Part shown: positions 53,341-56,480 of the stretch, piece by piece
How positions within the stretch are numbered: position 1 is the first letter of the stretch
Layout: every line of letters starts with the position of its first letter
DNA from: an uncultured Bacteroidales bacterium
Lineage (GTDB): Bacteria; Bacteroidota; Bacteroidia; Bacteroidales; Paludibacteraceae
NCBI GenBank assembly: GCA_902798965.1
Contig: CADBYS010000018.1
Coordinates: forward strand, 1 to 56,480
Reading direction: 5' to 3'
DNA: 56,480 nt
Notes under the pieces: generated by a model
Seen by the model: the letters and a program-made list of their open reading frames with translations, nothing else
Database searches by the model: none
What the model was told of the DNA's origin: nothing
Made by a program: the position numbers and the translations under genes

Positions 53341-54400
53341 TGTCTATATCCATTAACTCGTTGAATATATGACCTGTGATTGATGATGCGCTGTCCAAAG
53401 CATAAGCCCCTGTACTACGCATTTCATCATCATTCATGCGCACTACATTTCCGCCGTCCTTGCACCAATAAGCTGCAACATCGTCAAAGTTAATCATCAT
53501 AGCGGGATTAACTAACTTTTCGATGCGTTGTATTTGCTCTGCGTTGTTCGCTGCTTTGGATTTCTGATATACATCATTGGCATATATCAAATTATCCAAA
53601 ACAGACAAAATGTACGGGCTATGTGTCGTAATCAGAATGTTTGCTTCTGTTTGATTGAGTCGGGCAATCAAGTTGTTGACTAAGTCCACTTGCAATGTAG
53701 GGAAGAGGTTGAGTTCCGGTTCCTCAATGATTGCTGTAGCCCGGCGATACCTGCTAATACCGCTAAGGAAGACTGCCCAAAGCGGAATAATAGACTGCAT
53801 ACCGCTTGACGCTTGCTCAAAACGGATCTCTGCGCCCTCGTCATTCAATACTATCTTGTCATTGTCGCTTGTGAAATCAACTTTAATGTTCATAAAGTCA
53901 ATGGCAAGATTTTTGTTTTCTCCTTTTGCAATCTCATACCAGCTACCAAAGCGCTTAATGCTTTCAGGAATGTTAGAACCAGATTGCAGAAATGAAAAGA
54001 TGTTGTTCGTGAAAACAGACATCAGATTACGTTCAGCCGGTATATATATGGATGTATTTGCGTTAACATAATCAATAACAGGGATAGCGTCATGTTCATT
54101 ATTGGTGTTGATGCGGCGAATCAGATTGTCTTTGGTTATCGTCCAATGAGCAAAATCTGTAGTAATATCTATCAATGTAGAATCAACAAGATCAAAGTCA
54201 ATGTTGTATTTCTTAAGGCGATTTACAAATGAAGCATAGTCTCCGTCTTGTATGCCAAGAAACTCAAACTCGTAAGAAATGCTTACAAGTTTGGCCAACA
54301 CACTTTTACCTGTTGATGTGTTGCCTATTAGCACATTGTACCTTTTTGTTTGCACATGTGCATCTTTGATCGGACCGAAATTCTTAACAATTAACTCCAT
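53330..54400 (-). CDS. AAA/ABC-type ATPase (OLD/AAA_15-like)
   Basis: 356 residues when started at MELIVKNFGPIKD (54400); the ORF to 54502 covers the promoter and is rejected. Motifs: Walker A GNTSTGKS (26-33), an ABC-signature-like QASSGMQS, Walker B ATAIIEEPELNLFP and the H-loop ITTHSPYILSVL. This is the SMC/ABC-like layout used by OLD, Septu PtuA and PARIS AriA ATPases. No TOPRIM domain follows, so it is not an OLD nuclease itself. It is the first gene of a two-gene operon with the PD-(D/E)XK-like protein, which argues for a sensor-effector pair. Confidence 0.82.
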   Translation of the reverse strand: MELIVKNFGPIKDAHVQTKRYNVLIGNTSTGKSVLAKLVSISYEFEFLGIQDGDYASFVNRLKKYNIDFDLVDSTLIDITTDFAHWTITKDNLIRRINTNNEHDAIPVIDYVNANTSIYIPAERNLMSVFTNNIFSFLQSGSNIPESIKRFGSWYEIAKGENKNLAIDFMNIKVDFTSDNDKIVLNDEGAEIRFEQASSGMQSIIPLWAVFLSGISRYRRATAIIEEPELNLFPTLQVDLVNNLIARLNQTEANILITTHSPYILSVLDNLIYANDVYQKSKAANNAEQIQRIEKLVNPAMMINFDDVAAYWCKDGGNVVRMNDDEMRSTGAYALDSASSITGHIFNELMDIDNEL

Positions 54401-54458
54401 GGCTACATTTTTCCAAATTGTATCTCGTTTGAAATACTCAAACGATATAATCCGGTTG

Positions 54459-54490
54459 CAAAGATACAAAAAAAATCTGATATTTGCAAG
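54459..54490 (-). promoter_or_regulatory. Promoter of the ATPase/nuclease-like operon
   Basis: Minus strand: CTTG (54490-54487), 20 bases, TATCTTTG (54466-54459). It decides the ATPase start at 54400. Confidence 0.8.
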
Positions 54491-54589
54491 AGACGAACGC
54501 ATTTTTTATTGCGAAAGGCTGAGAAAAGTGAAAAATGTAATGTCTCGCGCGCAGGTATGTGCGAGATTGCTTTGGGGATTGCCACTGGA

Positions 54590-54629
54590 AAAAATACCCG
54601 ACGCCCACTGGATTGCGGGCGTCGCGGGT
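54590..54629 (-). terminator. Rho-independent terminator of GH130
   Basis: Read on the minus strand the stem is ACCCGCGACGCCC paired with GGGCGTCGGGT (54629-54617 and 54606-54596), followed by ATTTTTTCC. It lies 26 bases after the GH130 stop. A second hairpin, TCTCGC/GCGAGA, stands at 54543-54566. Confidence 0.85.
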
Positions 54630-54654
54630 GTATTAGGAAAATGAGGAATACTCC

Positions 54655-55872
54655 TTATTGGTTGGAGCGGTTTTTGGCCACAAGAGCTTTGATGGTTTCC
54701 ACGCTGGCCGTGGTGGTCAAGCCGTCCTCGGGGGTGTGGAGGCAGTAATCGATGAGTCGGTCAACGGTCGTGGTTGCTACATGCAGACGCGTATCCGCCG
54801 ACGCGTAGTATATGAATACTTTGCGCTCATCCTTGTCACTTGGTACTTTGTCACTTGGTACTTTGTCACTTGGTACTTCCTCTACGATCCACCCGTTGGC
54901 GAAGGCTACATTCATCACGTCGCCAACGTATTCGCTGCCCTCGGGGACGAGGAACCAGCCGCCGGGTTTGGCGATGATGCGTGTGGGGTCATCCAAAGCG
55001 GTCATGTACATGTACAGCACGTAACGCAGGCCACTGGCGGTGTTGCGTACGCCGTGGGCGAGGTGCAGCCAGCCTTGGGCGGTCTTGATCGGTGAAGGTC
55101 CTTCGCCATTCTTAACCTCATATACCGTGTGGTAGTTTCGGCCGAAGATGATCCGCTCGTTGCGCACCTCGGCGTGGGTGATGTCCTCGGTCAGCGTCCA
55201 ACCTATACCGCCGCCTTTGCCGGTGTCGATAAAGCCGTCCTGTGGGCGGGTGTACAAGGCATATTTGCCGTCCACGAACTCCGGATGCAGCACCACGTTA
55301 CGCTGCTGGCAGAGGGATTTCAAGTCGGGCAGACGTTCCCAGTTCTTCAGGTCTTTCGTGCGGGCTATGCCTGCTGCAGCGGTGGCGGCAGAGGTGTCGA
55401 ACGGCTTGGTCTCGTCGTGACGCTCTACGCAGAAGATACCATATATCCAGCCGTCCTCGTGGCGGGTCAGACGCATGTCATATACGTTCGTGGCAGGGGC
55501 GTTGCAGCCATCGGGCAAGGTGACAGGCTCATCCCAGAACCGCCAACCGTCGATGCCGTTGTCGGATTGTGCCACGGCAAAGAACGACTTGCGGTCAGCG
55601 CCTTCCACGCGGGCTACTACCGTATATTTGCCCTCGAACAGGATCGCGCCGGCGTTCAGCACCGCGTTCATCATGATGCGCTGCATCAGATAGGGGTTGG
55701 TCTGCTCGCAGAAGTCGTAGCGCCACTCCAGTGGCGTGTGCTCGGCGGTGAGGATAGGGTACTGATACTTGGTATAGATACCGTTGCCGCATTCTGCGGG
55801 GATGTTCTTGCGGCTTAACAGAGTCTCGTGGCGTTCGCGAAGCGCACGAACCTTATCGTTAAACGTTGCCAT
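54655..55872 (-). CDS. 4-O-beta-D-mannosyl-D-glucose phosphorylase (GH130)
   Basis: Phosphorolyses Man-beta-1,4-Glc to mannose 1-phosphate and glucose in the cytoplasm. 405 residues, five-bladed propeller, no signal peptide. GH130 subfamily 1 features are visible: CNAPATNVYDMRLTRHEDG with the catalytic aspartate D132, RPQDGFIDTGKGGGIGW, NGEGPSPIKTAQGWLHLAHG and GDVMNVAFANG. Near residue 335 a 15-base tandem repeat (54834-54880) is translated as VPSDK three times; this is an odd linker close to the C-terminus. It acts with the epimerase in the mannobiose branch and shares its promoter architecture. Confidence 0.93.
   Translation of the reverse strand: MATFNDKVRALRERHETLLSRKNIPAECGNGIYTKYQYPILTAEHTPLEWRYDFCEQTNPYLMQRIMMNAVLNAGAILFEGKYTVVARVEGADRKSFFAVAQSDNGIDGWRFWDEPVTLPDGCNAPATNVYDMRLTRHEDGWIYGIFCVERHDETKPFDTSAATAAAGIARTKDLKNWERLPDLKSLCQQRNVVLHPEFVDGKYALYTRPQDGFIDTGKGGGIGWTLTEDITHAEVRNERIIFGRNYHTVYEVKNGEGPSPIKTAQGWLHLAHGVRNTASGLRYVLYMYMTALDDPTRIIAKPGGWFLVPEGSEYVGDVMNVAFANGWIVEEVPSDKVPSDKVPSDKDERKVFIYYASADTRLHVATTTVDRLIDYCLHTPEDGLTTTASVETIKALVAKNRSNQ
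54834..54880 (-). repeat. 15-bp tandem repeat inside GH130 (VPSDK x3)
   Basis: CACTTGGTACTTTGT and its neighbours repeat with a perfect 15-base period about three times and give VPSDK VPSDK VPSDK in the protein. Because the period is a multiple of three, copy changes would keep the frame. Confidence 0.9.
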
Positions 55873-55919
55873 AATGGGTGTTTTTTGTCGTTAGTGATGT
55901 GTGTTTCTGAAATACGGTG

Positions 55920-55986
55920 CAAAGGTACAACAAAAAATTGGCATTCACCGACACAATTTTGCTATATTCTGCCACAATGCACAAAA
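55920..55986 (-). promoter_or_regulatory. Promoter and operator of GH130, homologous to that of the epimerase
   Basis: Minus strand -7 TACCTTTG (55927-55920). One operator arm, CACCGACA, is intact at 55946-55953. The other is degenerate (TTGGC for TCGGT). The upstream elements TTTTGCTATATTCT and CCACAAT are retained. No TTTG is present at -33. The block aligns to 51114-51180 without gaps. Confidence 0.8.
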
Positions 55987-56031
55987 AAATGTCAATGGCA
56001 GTCTGGCAGTTTCCCATTCGCCTTTTCTTCT

Positions 56032-56116
56032 TTTGTCTTTTGTCTTTTGTCTTTTCACCTTTCACCTTTCACTTTTCACTTTTCACCTTTCACCTTTCAC
56101 CTTTCACCTTTCACTT
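56032..56116. repeat. Long heptamer array upstream of GH130
   Basis: About twelve tandem 7-mers: first GTCTTTT copies, then a switch to CACCTTT and CACTTTT copies. It contains both unit types seen inside ileS and one seen inside the epimerase gene, side by side. Confidence 0.9.
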
Positions 56117-56401
56117 TCCAACATGGGGTAAAGTCCTGGTCAAATCATGGGTTTATCGTGGGTATCCTAGACTTTAGTCCTTCCCAAAGCCCAATCAAGG
56201 CCTGACCTCACCCTTACCATCCCTTGCATTTTTCTCGCATTTTTGCGAGAACTGCCACGTCGTCTGTTAGGTCAGATGTTATCTGACAGAAATTTTGTCA
56301 TGACGGTTTGACGGTTTCATTTGCTATAATCCGTCCATTTTGCCTGCTTAATATGCTGCTTTTGTGCGCTTTATGCCGAAGCCGTCAAAACCGTCAAACC
56401 G
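56117..56401. other. Hairpin-rich intergenic region
   Basis: No gene is seen. Inverted repeats follow one another: TCTCGC/GCGAGA (56233-56250), GTCAGAT/ATCTGAC (56271-56287), TGACA/TGTCA (56284-56300) and a perfect 17-bp pair TGACGGTTTGACGGTTT (56301-56317) with its reverse complement at 56388-56404. The first stem sequence also occurs at 54543-54566 on the other side of GH130. Confidence 0.7.
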
Positions 56402-56480
56402 TCATCCTACTTTTTTGTATCTGCCGTGCTCCAGTTTGATAACTTGTCCTTGTTCCTGCCATTTATCGTTCCATCTTTCA
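56402..56480 (-). CDS. C-terminal end of a gene running out of the window
   Basis: An open minus-strand frame enters from the window edge and ends at TGA (56404-56402), giving ERWNDKWQEQGQVIKLEHG and then RYKKVG. The composition is protein-like and similar endings occur in Bacteroidales mobile-element primase/VirE-type proteins, but 26 residues cannot settle this. The stop codon lies inside the outer arm of the 17-bp inverted repeat. Confidence 0.4.
   Translation of the reverse strand, partial: ERWNDKWQEQGQVIKLEHGRYKKVG

Noticed and set aside
56032-56116. CRISPR array upstream of GH130
   Set aside because: It is a simple 7-bp tandem array with no spacers.

Overview
The window looks like chromosomal DNA of a gut- or rumen-type member of Bacteroidales. 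The evidence is a complete SusC/SusD locus, gliding-type lipoprotein GldH, a PPi-dependent phosphofructokinase, Bacteroidetes-style lipoproteins, and promoters of the form TTTG-N20-TAnnTTTG. The -33 to -7 gap is exactly 20 nt at nearly every promoter read here. Genus cannot be fixed from the sequence alone.

Layout. (a) 1-5000: accessory, lower-GC stretch with a BspA-type leucine-rich-repeat protein, a zinc-ribbon-like unknown, a DUF4143-type ATPase and a frameshifted RhuM-family gene. (b) 5056-5848, minus strand: a tRNA-Leu(UAA) gene split by a 707-nt group I intron that carries an HNH endonuclease gene. This is the most striking object in the window. (c) 6129-11204: PPi-phosphofructokinase, an EF-G paralogue lacking the catalytic switch-II histidine, and queC/queF for queuosine precursor synthesis. 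(d) 11429-24412: a beta-glucan (cellulose/cellodextrin) utilisation locus with GH94 phosphorylase, GH5, SusC, SusD, a surface-binding lipoprotein, a GPH-family sugar symporter and GH9. (e) 24409-30547: an AddB-like nuclease and AddA-like helicase-nuclease pair. (f) 30755-38449: housekeeping genes (lipid kinase, DNA polymerase delta prime, RicT-like PSP1 protein, GldH, TrmB, Mrp ATPase, asparaginase, response regulator). (g) 38438-48564, minus strand: membrane protein, M3 peptidase, AsmA-like protein, small lipoprotein, IleRS. (h) 48872-55872, minus strand: mannose-6-phosphate isomerase, cellobiose 2-epimerase-like protein, a lower-GC island with an unknown protein and an ATPase/PD-(D/E)XK-like pair, then a GH130 mannosylglucose phosphorylase. 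The window ends in a hairpin-rich intergenic region and the tail of another gene.

How the genes work together (inference from family roles). Surface GH9 and GH5 enzymes cut beta-glucan. SusC/SusD with the binding lipoprotein import oligosaccharides, the symporter moves them into the cytoplasm and GH94 phosphorolyses cellobiose. The epimerase, GH130 and ManA form a second, beta-mannan/mannobiose branch. The epimerase and GH130 promoters share a nearly identical, ungapped block of about 67 bp, so the two are probably co-regulated although an unrelated island separates them.

A genome-wide peculiarity is the scatter of short tandem repeats, mainly heptanucleotides of the types AAAGTCG, AAAGACA and AAAGGTG. 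They occur between genes and also, in frame, inside conserved genes (ileS, GH94, epimerase, AsmA-like).
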